A DNA stretch of 60,069 bases from Acidobacteriota bacterium (lineage in GTDB: Bacteria; Acidobacteriota; Blastocatellia; Pyrinomonadales; Pyrinomonadaceae): contig QHXI01000057.1 of NCBI GenBank assembly GCA_003222895.1, positions 1,848 through 61,916 of the forward strand. The letters run 5' to 3'. The notes beneath the pieces are model-generated. The model was not told where the DNA came from. It made no database searches and worked only from the letters and a program-made list of their open reading frames with translations. Below are positions 28,404 through 36,680 of this stretch, piece by piece (the stretch's first letter is position 1; each line of letters starts with the position of its first letter). Position numbers and translations under genes: made by a program.

Positions 28404-28727
28404 TTACTTCTTCACGATCAAACGATCTTTGTTCGCCGAGACTATTTCCAGCACTTGATCGGGATTCAAGTTCGATCCGGAGTAGAAGGCAAGCTTATTG
28501 TCATCCTCGAGCTTCCAGACGCCGTCTGCAGTCGCGCGCTGATCGTTGGGCGCAATTCCGCCCATCACCAAACTGCCGCCGGGTTTCAGTTCAAATGAAT
28601 TGCGGCCGCGAGCTGGTGGAAAACGAAACCCTTGCGGCCGGAAAACCATTTCCGTGTCTGTATCTTCTTCGTGAGAATGCACCCACAATCCAGTGAGTGC
28701 ATTCTCGTTCACAATTTTTGCCATCAT
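28404..28727 (-). CDS. Hypothetical 107-residue beta-rich protein between two proteases
   Basis: A small protein opening MMAKIVNENALTGLWVHSHE, with FELKPGGSLVMGGIAPNDQR, ADGVWKLEDDNKLAFY and KDRLIVKK, alternating hydrophobic strands that suggest a small lipocalin- or inhibitor-like beta barrel (GLWxxS ... GxWxL pattern). It starts 12 bases after the M43 gene and lies 54 bases before the M14 gene, so it is co-transcribed with both. A protease inhibitor or immunity-type partner is an attractive guess from position only; I do not recognise a family. Confidence 0.6.
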   Translation of the reverse strand: MMAKIVNENALTGLWVHSHEEDTDTEMVFRPQGFRFPPARGRNSFELKPGGSLVMGGIAPNDQRATADGVWKLEDDNKLAFYSGSNLNPDQVLEIVSANKDRLIVKK

Positions 28728-28739
28728 CTCGATCCTGAA

Positions 28740-29687
28740 TCAGCTGCCAAGACCATTGCGTGGTCCTTCCAGAGTAGCGCCCATGCGCGCGACCTGTCCG
28801 GTCGTAAACATGAACATCGCGGCATCGTCAACATAGTCCATGTAGTTCATGAACATGTCTCCGTTGGGGCCATTGTGACAGGTGATATGCGGAAAGTGCG
28901 GCGTGCCAAAGTTCGGCAATTGCGCATTGGGTGTGTCGTCGACAAGGTCTGTTCCTTCGCAGTGTTGGGTATCGCCCCAAATGTGATGAAGGTTCAACCA
29001 GTGTCCAATCTCGTGCGTGGCCGTGCGGCCTTTGTTGAAGGGGGCTGCCGCCGTGCCTTTCGTACCAAAGGCGGTGTTGAGAATCACGACACCGTCTGTG
29101 GCGGCGGGCCCTCCAGGGAATTGCGCGTATCCCAACAATTGACCGGTGGCGGTCCGCTCGAAAGTACAAACCCAAATGTTCAAGTACTTATTCGTCGGCC
29201 ATGAATCAGCGCCGCCCGCTGCCGCAGACTTGACCCTGTCATCATCGTTGAATGAAGTTCTCGTCGTCTTGGTCCGCGTGATGCCGTTGGTCGCCTTGCC
29301 GTTCGGATCTTTCTTCGCCAGCGCAAATTTGACGTTGGGATTTGCGATCAGTCCCTTCCAAACCACCGGGGTTTGATTTCGATCGAGATTCTTCGCACTG
29401 TAGTCCTTGTTCAAAGAAGTAATCTGGCTGTTGATTTGAGCCGTGGAAATGTTTTCCGCCGCGGTGTTATAGACGACATGCACCACGACTGGAATCGTCG
29501 TCGGGCCACCGACTTTGGCCACTAGTCCCATCATGAGCCTTTGTGTGACCTGTTGCTCAAGGCCTATCAGGTTCTGGCGAAAATTCGGATACTGCTCGAG
29601 CAGTCTGCTGTGCACGATCATTGCTCCACACTGGCGTCTGCGCGGTGGTGGAGTCTTCTTGGTTTTGATTTTACTCTTGGCTGGCAT
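28740..29687 (-). CDS. M43-family zinc metalloprotease (cytophagalysin-like) without signal peptide
   Basis: A 315-residue protease with the extended zinc motif HEIGHWLNLHHIWGD (HExxHxxxxxH, about 223), the downstream disulphide-type Cys positions (HCEGTD ... HITCHNG) and the Met-turn NYMDYVDD, all as in pappalysin/cytophagalysin (M43) enzymes. These are normally secreted, yet this one begins MPAKSKIKTKKTPPPRRRQ, basic and not hydrophobic, so it has no Sec signal. It is the first gene of a tight unit with the 107-residue protein and the M14 carboxypeptidase, with a clear AAGGAG site. Export route unknown. Confidence 0.87.
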   Translation of the reverse strand: MPAKSKIKTKKTPPPRRRQCGAMIVHSRLLEQYPNFRQNLIGLEQQVTQRLMMGLVAKVGGPTTIPVVVHVVYNTAAENISTAQINSQITSLNKDYSAKNLDRNQTPVVWKGLIANPNVKFALAKKDPNGKATNGITRTKTTRTSFNDDDRVKSAAAGGADSWPTNKYLNIWVCTFERTATGQLLGYAQFPGGPAATDGVVILNTAFGTKGTAAAPFNKGRTATHEIGHWLNLHHIWGDTQHCEGTDLVDDTPNAQLPNFGTPHFPHITCHNGPNGDMFMNYMDYVDDAAMFMFTTGQVARMGATLEGPRNGLGS

Positions 29688-30192
29688 TCTTCGTTTCTCC
29701 TTCAGCGGGGTGTGTCGGCCGTTGTTCGTAGTCTGTCCTTAATTGAAAACGAACTCTTTTGCTCTTTTATCAAGCATCGAAAAAGTTTATGCGGCTTCGG
29801 AGATTAACGGCGTCTCGGACAAAATTGATAAAGAGAAGTAGATTCAAGGCTTGAGCCGAGATTCAGCCACGCACTATTTCGAGAGCCCATTAACGATTTG
29901 TTTATCGAAAGTTCTTTACGGTTGGCACAGGGAGTTTGCGTTGAAGCAGGCTCTAAGAACCAACCTACGAGTGCGACGGGAGCAAAGACTAGCTCAAATC
30001 TAGAAGGCCGTCAATGTTTGTGCAAGATATGTTACAACTAACCACAGTGATCACGGGTAGTCAGACTTAGGATGCGTAGCGATCGATTTGATCAGACGAC
30101 GCGACCAGGTTTGAATATTCAAGAAGGAGGTGGCGACGTTGATTTCATGAATGTTGCGACATCCTATACAGGTTGAGCAGGAACTCAGCCCG
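29688..30192. other. 505-base gene-free region upstream of the M43 operon
   Basis: Somewhat AT-richer than its surroundings, without a credible coding frame on either strand. It must contain the promoter of the M43-small protein-M14 unit (minus strand) but no convincing consensus is visible. A TTGGCAC...TTTGC string near 29922-29940 has wrong spacing for sigma-54. Confidence 0.5.
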
Positions 30193-30792
30193 CTATTTAT
30201 CCTTATCCCCGTACAACAGCTCCTGCGGCAGATCCGTCAGGGTCGCTTTTCCTTTCAGAAAAGTTATCTGCCAGACGCGATCGAAAACTTTGCCATCCCA
30301 CTTCGGCGGCTTCGCAATTCCCAAAGCTTTCGCGATCTCGGGAATCTTGCCGTGATGCCAGCAGATCAAAACTATCTGGCCGGGATATTCGGTAAGAACC
30401 GCGTTGACCATCTTCTTGATGCCGGCGTCGTCGTCCTTAACGCTGTCGTTGACAGGTAAATTTAGCGCGGTCGCCAACGGCAGAACCGTTTCAAGCGGGC
30501 GTTTACTGTGTTTGGACGGCTCAGTCGCAAAGATGTGATTCGGAGTCGAAAACCTCGGCGCCGCACCCTTCAAAGGAATCTGACGGTACTCGCCGACAAA
30601 GCCCTCCGGATGCGCGTGGAACTTGCAACTCAACTGCGGTAGAGGGCCGGCAAATAACGAAGGCAATGCTGCAGCGCGGGCTGAACCTCGAATCGACAAA
30701 TGTCGTCCGCCGTCGTCATCCTTTTTCGGATCGCCCACCTTCTCGCCATGGCGAATTATCAAAACCTGACTGGGCCTCGTATTGGTGCTCAT
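30193..30792 (-). CDS. Histidine-phosphatase-like protein
   Basis: A 199-residue protein with the histidine-phosphatase signature LIIRHGEK (RHG, catalytic His) at residues 11-18 and a second His region ICWHHGKIPEIAKAL near residue 145. These enzymes transfer phosphate through the first His. There is no signal peptide. AAGGAAAGG lies before the ATG. It is downstream of the lysozyme gene (176-base gap) and upstream of the M43 unit. The biological substrate is not evident; SixA- or phosphoglycerate-mutase-like folds are the nearest relatives. Confidence 0.78.
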   Translation of the reverse strand: MSTNTRPSQVLIIRHGEKVGDPKKDDDGGRHLSIRGSARAAALPSLFAGPLPQLSCKFHAHPEGFVGEYRQIPLKGAAPRFSTPNHIFATEPSKHSKRPLETVLPLATALNLPVNDSVKDDDAGIKKMVNAVLTEYPGQIVLICWHHGKIPEIAKALGIAKPPKWDGKVFDRVWQITFLKGKATLTDLPQELLYGDKDK

Positions 30793-30968
30793 TTGCTTTT
30801 ACCTTTCCTTGCGTATCGAATGTGATGAAGAGGTGCAACGGTCTGTTTGTCCTCACCTCTCCAAAGTTAGGCCGGTGTGCTGGAAACCTTCCGGCCTGAA
30901 AATAGTTCTCCCGCGCGACTAAATGGCAAACGGAGGTCGCCACGTCAGCGCAGACGATTGGGTTCCCG

Positions 30969-31580
30969 TCAGGGTTTTGACTTCAGAACCAAATCCGCCT
31001 CGGCGTCGCGTCGTCGAGACATCCCTTTCTCGATATCTGTTCCGATCCAAAGCCGCTTCATCTTACGGAACTGTTGAGCGATGCCCGCATAGTCTTTTGG
31101 CGGCACCAAATCTCTGATTGCCCGCATCTCGATTCTGCGGTCGCCTTTCATCGACGCTCCGCGATTAAAAACGAGCGAGACAAGTGCGCCCTGGCAGTTC
31201 GGGTCGAGATTGTCAAAACCGGGAAAGGCTTTACGCGCGGCTTCTGTGAACTTCGGTATCGTTACAGCCTGGAAAACCGCAAACGCCGGAGGCCAGGGAA
31301 TTTTTATGTCCTTCACCGACGGCAATGCAGCTTTCGCCGTTTGCCCTTTCTTGCCCTGAGTCGCTAGTAACCGCGCCAGCGTCGTCGCGTCCAGCTGCTG
31401 GCCCCAATCCGAGGTGATCGTTGCTGACGAGTTGTAACCGAGATCGTAACCGACTCCGATCGTCACGCCGGATGCGGCGCCAGGCCAGATCGGTGACTGA
31501 AGATGTTTGTTGTAATACTGCTCGCCACCAGAAACTTCAAAATCGAGAACCAGTTGAAGACTTGCATCATTTAACGGCAT
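30969..31580 (-). CDS. Lysozyme-like glycoside hydrolase (GH24-type)
   Basis: A 203-residue protein with the phage-lysozyme pattern: a Glu in VLDFEVSGGEQYYNKHL, then GVTIGVGYDLG (the T4-lysozyme GxTxGxG block) and ALVSLVFNRG (helix with N-R-G). It would cleave the glycan of peptidoglycan. It lacks a signal peptide, as do phage endolysins. It begins 48 bases after a multi-pass membrane protein gene, an order reminiscent of holin-endolysin pairs, and has a GGAGG site. No phage structural genes are nearby, so it is better seen as a cellular or effector-type lysozyme. Confidence 0.75.
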   Translation of the reverse strand: MPLNDASLQLVLDFEVSGGEQYYNKHLQSPIWPGAASGVTIGVGYDLGYNSSATITSDWGQQLDATTLARLLATQGKKGQTAKAALPSVKDIKIPWPPAFAVFQAVTIPKFTEAARKAFPGFDNLDPNCQGALVSLVFNRGASMKGDRRIEMRAIRDLVPPKDYAGIAQQFRKMKRLWIGTDIEKGMSRRRDAEADLVLKSKP

Positions 31581-31628
31581 GGTTAGTTCCTCCGTAGAGT
31601 GAGTGTTGAGAATCGTTGCGTAACCAAC

Positions 31629-32882
31629 TTACTTCTGTTCCGGGAACTTGAATCCGATATAGGTCCCCGAGCTGATGCCCATCAATCCCAATAACGTCGT
31701 GCTGAATTCCGGCATTGCCAGGCTGTTGTAAACCGCGGACAGGAAAATAATGCCCAGCACGATTGTCCAGGCGAAAATCTGGAAGCGGTGGAAGCTGTAT
31801 CCACTGCCGTCCCTGAGAATGTCGCGCAGCAGACCCTGACTGTGACCTGCCGTTGACGGCGGGGTGATGCCTTGAAGCTGCTGATTAACTTGGGCGAGGC
31901 GCGTGCGACTGTCCAGTAGTTGCTTGTTCAGGCTGTCCCGGTTGGCCGTATCCTCTGTGGTTAACGTGGGCTTAGAGTTGAGCGCGCCGATCTGGGACTG
32001 AAATTCCGGGATGCCCTGTTCGAGCGACTGCTTCTCGGCCGTGAGATCCCGGAGTTGACTAGCCTGTGTGGTGTCTTTCCCCGAATCAATTAAAGCTTCT
32101 CCCAAAGCGGTGCCGGCGCTGATTCCCATCAATCCCAACAGCGAGGGCGTGATGGTATCGAGTGCGGAGGTGACCAACCAGATCACCACGTATGAGACGT
32201 AAACCAGAAAGAACCAGAAGGCCATCTGCGTCCGGCCCAGGTTGTATGGCCTGAGCTTTCCGGGAACTGCCGTCCCTGCCTCGCGGATCAGATTGGTCGT
32301 GCGCGCCAACCAGATAAATAGGACCAGGGTAAACGCGATGATGAGCAAACCAATCACGCCGTACGGCGGTGAAATCACAGTAAGCGGGAGAGGATTGCTT
32401 TGATCAAAGACGCTATCAAACGGCGATTCAGTCTCCAGCCCTATGGTAAAAGTGACGGGATGGCTTAACCCGTGTGGCGCACCTAATAGATCGATCCAAA
32501 GCTTCTTATTCTCCGGCGTGATGAGCAAATGAAAACTGAGCCGCCGGCTATCCGGATGAAGTTCGTTCGGATAGCCACCACGGACCGCCCGGCCGTTAAG
32601 GAAGGGGACCAGCTTCGTTGCATCGTGCGTGGCCGCCCATTCCGAAAAGTTTGCCACTTCAACTTTAATGATGGAGTCGAGTTCCAGGTGGCCGTCAATC
32701 CCCGTGACTTTGGGACGCGTTGCCACTGTCGCCGCCGAAGGACTCGGAGAGGTTACCGGCGTCGGAGATATGTTCTGAACCGGGGATGGCGTCGGCGTTT
32801 GCGCTCTGGATATTGCGATGCCGAAAATCGCGATCGGCGATAACATCAAACCAAGGATCGTTAGTCGGGTTGTCTTTTTCAT
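31629..32882 (-). CDS. Signal-bearing membrane protein with duplicated LLGLMGIS(A/S)GT helices
   Basis: A 417-residue protein of unknown family. It has a signal peptide or anchor (MKKTTRLTILGLMLSPIAIF ... SRAQ), a Pro/Ser/Thr linker, an extracytoplasmic domain (about 55-165), then membrane helices near 173-193, 215-237 and 240-258, a coiled-coil region (about 270-335), and two more helices at the end. The segment SLLGLMGISAGTALGEA is echoed at the C-terminus by TLLGLMGISSGTYIGFK, so the membrane part looks like an internal duplication split by the coiled coil. It precedes the lysozyme gene by 48 bases. Confidence 0.65.
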   Translation of the reverse strand: MKKTTRLTILGLMLSPIAIFGIAISRAQTPTPSPVQNISPTPVTSPSPSAATVATRPKVTGIDGHLELDSIIKVEVANFSEWAATHDATKLVPFLNGRAVRGGYPNELHPDSRRLSFHLLITPENKKLWIDLLGAPHGLSHPVTFTIGLETESPFDSVFDQSNPLPLTVISPPYGVIGLLIIAFTLVLFIWLARTTNLIREAGTAVPGKLRPYNLGRTQMAFWFFLVYVSYVVIWLVTSALDTITPSLLGLMGISAGTALGEALIDSGKDTTQASQLRDLTAEKQSLEQGIPEFQSQIGALNSKPTLTTEDTANRDSLNKQLLDSRTRLAQVNQQLQGITPPSTAGHSQGLLRDILRDGSGYSFHRFQIFAWTIVLGIIFLSAVYNSLAMPEFSTTLLGLMGISSGTYIGFKFPEQK

Positions 32883-32916
32883 TTGATTCGCTCAGTTAAT
32901 CTGGGCAATTCCTCAA

Positions 32917-32944
32917 TTGGTGTTTACAAAACGACGCGTATAAT
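32917..32944 (+). promoter_or_regulatory. Sigma-70-type promoter for a possibly leaderless mRNA
   Basis: TTGGTG (32917-32922), a 16-base spacer and a perfect TATAAT (32939-32944). The ATG of the following small gene begins eight bases after the -10 box, which is where transcription should start, so the message would have little or no leader. Confidence 0.5.
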
Positions 32945-32951
32945 TAGCTTT

Positions 32952-33149
32952 ATGAATCCTAAAAACGATCGTGTGACTACAGGCGATGCCGAACAGAACA
33001 ACGACGAAGAAGCGTCGCGTGAGCCGAACGAAGAAAACGAGTCTGATTCGGCGGAAGACGATTACAAGCGAGACGAGTCTAATCGCGGCGAGCGTCCCGA
33101 TAATCTTCGACGTCGAGCCGATTGGTTTCAGAAACGCACCGGCGGCTAA
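32952..33149 (+). CDS. Acidic, disordered 65-residue protein
   Basis: The frame opens MNPKNDRVTTGDAEQNNDEE and ends RRRADWFQKRTGG. It is extremely rich in Asp, Glu, Asn and Arg, without hydrophobic core, so it is probably disordered. No ribosome site precedes the ATG; instead a TATAAT lies right upstream. An in-frame extension back to 32883 is possible but would overlap the promoter. Not recognised; it is divergent from the membrane-protein gene and convergent with the BNR gene. Confidence 0.5.
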   Translation: MNPKNDRVTTGDAEQNNDEEASREPNEENESDSAEDDYKRDESNRGERPDNLRRRADWFQKRTGG

Positions 33150-33165
33150 TCGGATCGCCGGCTGA

Positions 33166-35415
33166 TCAAAGCTTGATTCGCCAAATGCTTCTTCCGTACG
33201 TCGCCGCGAAAAGCGCCTTGTCATTCTCCTGAAAGACCAAATCGATCACCATCGCGTTCGGCAAATTCTTCGTCAGGTTCGTCCACATTCCCGCCACAAC
33301 ATCCAACACGAACACCCCGGCGTCGTTGCCGACGTAAACTTTGTCGAGTTCGTCCGGACGGATCAGCACCGCGTGGTGAGGCACGTCGGGCAGTTGGCCC
33401 TTGTCCGCGTCCTCCCACGTCAGGCCACCATCATGCGAACGGAACAGATGAGCATGACCGAAGTTCGCAACCGTCACGTACAGAAGATTCGCGTCGTTCA
33501 GGTGCGATTCGATGCGCGTAATCGTGTGGCCCGGCAGAACTGAGCTGGAAATGTTGGGACTCCAAGTCGCACCGCCATCGGAGCTTCTGAACAAGCCGCC
33601 GTTTTCCGTTCCGACATAAATTCGCTTGCGATTTGCCGTGGCTATTTCGATCGCTGAAATTGGACTGTCATCCAAACTGCTTGAAACGGGAGTCCAGGTG
33701 TGACCGTCGTTGGTTGTTTTCCAAACTCGGGTCGATCCGGTGAACAGCGTATTTGAATCGACTGGATCCATCGCGATGAAACACATCCAAACAGAATTTT
33801 GCTCGTGCGGCGGAGCAGGCGGGGACACGTCGACCGGATCGTCATCCAGCCCGTGATAACGCTGAATCAAAAGATTGTAGGCGGAAGTGTAAACATGGCC
33901 GGCGTCTTTTGGATCGAAGATGTTCCAGCCGCCGTCGCCCGAATCGATCGAAACAAAATCGTTCGCCAGTCCGTGCCTGGTCGCCACCGTTCCGTTGTCC
34001 TGAGCGCCGCCGCCAAAAACCAGCGGATCAGTTTGGGCAACGTCCATGTCATAGAACATCGTGACTGCCAGGCTGTTGCTCCGATTGGTCCATGACGTGC
34101 CGCCGTTCTCACTGACATCGACTCCGCCATCGTTGCCGTCGTAGACGCGTCCCGCGGCAGCGGCGGGCATTACCAGCGCATGATGATCGGCATGGGCGTA
34201 CGTGGGATCCTTGTGCTCTGCGTCCCAGTGCGTGATCTTCTTCCAGGTCTTGCCGCCGTCTTTGGTGCGATGCAGATCGACTCCGCCGCAAATTACATGA
34301 TTGGGATCCGCCGGATGGACAACGATCGAATTGCCGTACGAGATTTGTCCTTCGCCTTTGAAGTGCGTCCCCTGAATGTCTTTCCAACTGTCGCCGCCGT
34401 TCGTGCTGCGAAAAAGTCCGAGCAGCAGATCCTTGTCACCGGTGGCTTCGTTCTTCGCAAAGGCGTAGAGCACATCAGGCTTCGACGGACTAATCGCCAA
34501 ACTCGTGCGGCCAAACAGCGGCGAGTCGGGCAGGTTCTTGGTTAAGTGTTCCCACTTCTTTCCGCCGTCAACCGAGCGCCAAATTCCGCTCCTGGCGCCT
34601 TGTTCGGTAAAGGTCGCGTAGATCCTGTTTTTAGTTTTCGGATCAAAGACGATCGAGTGGCACCAATAGTTTTGACTTGAAATAAAAGTTTGCCGCTGCC
34701 AGGTCACGCCGGCGTCAAACGAAACGTACATGCCGCCGAGGTCTTTTCCGGTAACGCTGACTTCAGCGAGGCCAACGCCGCCGATGATGAGGTGTTTTGA
34801 ATCGAAGGGATTGATTGCGATGACACCGATGCGCTTCGGAATGCCGGTTCGATCCGCGGCCGCCAGCAGTTGCCAGGTCTGTCCAGCATCAACGCTTTTG
34901 TAAAGGCCGACTCCGGGATAAGAGTCGGAAGAGAGGTTTGCTTCTCCGGTTCCCACATAAATCGTGTCGGGGTTTTTCTGATCGACTGTGATCGAACCGA
35001 TGTTAAGTATGTCCTGATCGCTCCAGCATGCTTGCCAGGACTGGCCCGCGTCGTTACTTCGCCAAACGCCCCCACCCGCTGCCCCAGCAAAGATTCGTTC
35101 CGGATGAATTGGATGACACGCCAACGCTGTAATGCGGCCGCCGATGTTGGTCGGACCAACGCATTCCCATGAACCGGCGATATTGGTCGCGGGCGCCAGC
35201 GATTTCTCGACGCGATTCCGTTCGCGAATCAAAGCTTGCACGGGCGCTTCGCGAAGCGGCCACGCGCTGCGCGCCTGAAACCAGCGGCCACGAACTTTGT
35301 GATGAGAGAGGCGGACTTGTCCGCCTTTTTTCCTTTGCCGGCGATGCGGGTCCTCTGTCGTGCTCTCGGCGGAATTGCCGCGTTTTGAACTCTTAGCGTT
35401 CTTTCGTCTAAACAT
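33166..35415 (-). CDS. BNR/sortilin-type beta-propeller protein without signal peptide
   Basis: A 749-residue protein made of repeated BNR/Asp-box units: WRSNDAGQSWQACW, YKSVDAGQTWQLL, WRSVDGGKKWEHL, FRSTNGGDSWKDI, HRTKDGGKTWKKI, FRSSDGGATWSPN and FRSHDGGLTWEDA (S-x-D-x-G-x-x-W). Such repeats build one or two beta-propellers, as in sialidases, sortilin and photosystem assembly factors. The first 70 residues are Lys/Arg-rich and not a signal peptide. No catalytic sialidase residues can be assigned with confidence. It follows on from the hydrolase block on the same strand. Confidence 0.8.
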   Translation of the reverse strand: MFRRKNAKSSKRGNSAESTTEDPHRRQRKKGGQVRLSHHKVRGRWFQARSAWPLREAPVQALIRERNRVEKSLAPATNIAGSWECVGPTNIGGRITALACHPIHPERIFAGAAGGGVWRSNDAGQSWQACWSDQDILNIGSITVDQKNPDTIYVGTGEANLSSDSYPGVGLYKSVDAGQTWQLLAAADRTGIPKRIGVIAINPFDSKHLIIGGVGLAEVSVTGKDLGGMYVSFDAGVTWQRQTFISSQNYWCHSIVFDPKTKNRIYATFTEQGARSGIWRSVDGGKKWEHLTKNLPDSPLFGRTSLAISPSKPDVLYAFAKNEATGDKDLLLGLFRSTNGGDSWKDIQGTHFKGEGQISYGNSIVVHPADPNHVICGGVDLHRTKDGGKTWKKITHWDAEHKDPTYAHADHHALVMPAAAAGRVYDGNDGGVDVSENGGTSWTNRSNSLAVTMFYDMDVAQTDPLVFGGGAQDNGTVATRHGLANDFVSIDSGDGGWNIFDPKDAGHVYTSAYNLLIQRYHGLDDDPVDVSPPAPPHEQNSVWMCFIAMDPVDSNTLFTGSTRVWKTTNDGHTWTPVSSSLDDSPISAIEIATANRKRIYVGTENGGLFRSSDGGATWSPNISSSVLPGHTITRIESHLNDANLLYVTVANFGHAHLFRSHDGGLTWEDADKGQLPDVPHHAVLIRPDELDKVYVGNDAGVFVLDVVAGMWTNLTKNLPNAMVIDLVFQENDKALFAATYGRSIWRIKL

Positions 35416-35586
35416 GGAAATGCCCCGATCGGTTGCAGCTTGCTGGATTGGTCTAACGCGAGGTGCGGCAGAAGCTATCCGATCTTGTTCAGTCCGTCAA
35501 CAAATTTTCGCGAACCGGGTTGCGCGCCGAAACGAACTGCGACAATATTGGCGGGCTAATTCAAACAGACAACCAAAGAGGATTTG

Positions 35587-36324
35587 ATGGAACGCCGAAC
35601 AACGAGCTGGTTCAGCCCGAACCTGCAAATGGAAATGCCGCTGGTCGCGTATGGTCACGGCGGACAGACACTTTTGATGTTGCCGACAGCGGCGGCGGAT
35701 TATCTGGAGTACGAAAGATTTTATTTGGTCGATGCGATCAAGCCATTAATCGAGCACGGCAAGATTCGCGCTTACTCAATCAACAGCGTCAATCGTTGGA
35801 GCTTGCTGAACGAGCAGATGCCGCCAAATCTGAAAGCTGAGTTGCTGACGCGGTACGATCGATACATCACTGAAGAAGTTCTGCCGCTGATTCGAAACGA
35901 GAATGAAGAGAAGTTTGCGCGGCCGATCACGACGGGTGCGAGTTTGGGCGCGTTCCTCGCGGCCAATGAATATTTCAAACATCCCGATCTGTTTCGCGGC
36001 GTGATTGCCATGAGCGGGGGCTACGACATTCGCTCTTACCTGAAAGGGCATTACGACGACAACGTCTATTTCAACAATCCGATGGACTATCTGCCGAATT
36101 TGAATGACGAACATTACCTGCCGATCCTGCAGCAGGCAGATTCGATCCACATTATTTCGGGGCAGGGCGCTTATGAAGACCCGGAGCGCAGCCGGCAGCT
36201 CTCAGACATTCTCAACAGCAAAAACATTCCTCATAGTCTGGAGTTATGGGGTGCGGACGTGAATCACGACTGGCCCTGGTGGCGGAAGATGCTGCCGCAT
36301 GTTTTGGGAAAGATAGTGGGCTAG
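35587..36324 (+). CDS. Alpha/beta-hydrolase esterase (putative esterase family)
   Basis: A 245-residue enzyme with the nucleophile elbow TTGASLGAFLAANEYFKHPD (Ser in GASLGA), followed by FRGVIAMSGGYD, and an acid/His region near the C-terminus (GAYEDPERS; WGADVNHDWPWW with the likely catalytic His). It matches the esterase-D/antigen-85-like family often annotated only as putative esterase. The ATG at 35587 is preceded by AGAGGATTTG. No signal peptide; probably cytoplasmic. It is divergent from the BNR gene. Confidence 0.8.
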   Translation: MERRTTSWFSPNLQMEMPLVAYGHGGQTLLMLPTAAADYLEYERFYLVDAIKPLIEHGKIRAYSINSVNRWSLLNEQMPPNLKAELLTRYDRYITEEVLPLIRNENEEKFARPITTGASLGAFLAANEYFKHPDLFRGVIAMSGGYDIRSYLKGHYDDNVYFNNPMDYLPNLNDEHYLPILQQADSIHIISGQGAYEDPERSRQLSDILNSKNIPHSLELWGADVNHDWPWWRKMLPHVLGKIVG

Positions 36325-36384
36325 CAACATTTGCATCATTGACCCGCAGCTTACCATCTTCCATGTGAAGGTGGAGGCGACAGT

Positions 36385-36678
36385 GTGAAGCCAAATGCCG
36401 CTGAATACGAAATTGAATGGGACAGACGCAAGAATCTGCTCAATCAAGCGAAACATCGCATCAGTTTCGAGGAAGCCGCAACCATCTTCGCAGATCCTCT
36501 TGAAATAATGATTGACGATCCGGAACATTCAGAGAAAGAGCAGCGCTTCATCTCAATTGGCGAGTCTTTCAGTCGGCGATTGCTGGTAGTATCATATACC
36601 GAGCTCGGCGACACGATTAGGATTATCAGTGCACGCAAGCCGACGACACGCGAACGTCGCACATACGAAGGTAATTAA
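36385..36678 (+). CDS. brnT: BrnT-family toxin
   Basis: A 97-residue type II toxin of the RelE-like BrnT family: EIEWDRRKNLLNQAKHRISF then FEEAATIFADPLEIMIDDPE, RFISIGESFSRRLLVVSYTE and IRIISARKPTTRERRTYE, including the Arg and Lys positions used for RNA cleavage in BrnT. The start is GTG with GGAGG nine bases before it. The expected BrnA antitoxin gene is replaced by the fusion gene that starts two bases after the BrnT stop codon. Toxicity is inferred from the family. Confidence 0.88.
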   Translation: MKPNAAEYEIEWDRRKNLLNQAKHRISFEEAATIFADPLEIMIDDPEHSEKEQRFISIGESFSRRLLVVSYTELGDTIRIISARKPTTRERRTYEGN

Positions 36679-36680
36679 TT

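Noticed and set aside
29922-29940. Possible second sigma-54 promoter (TTGGCACAGGGAGTTTGCG) on the plus strand
   Set aside because: GG and GC are 12 bases apart rather than 10, and no gene follows closely in that direction.
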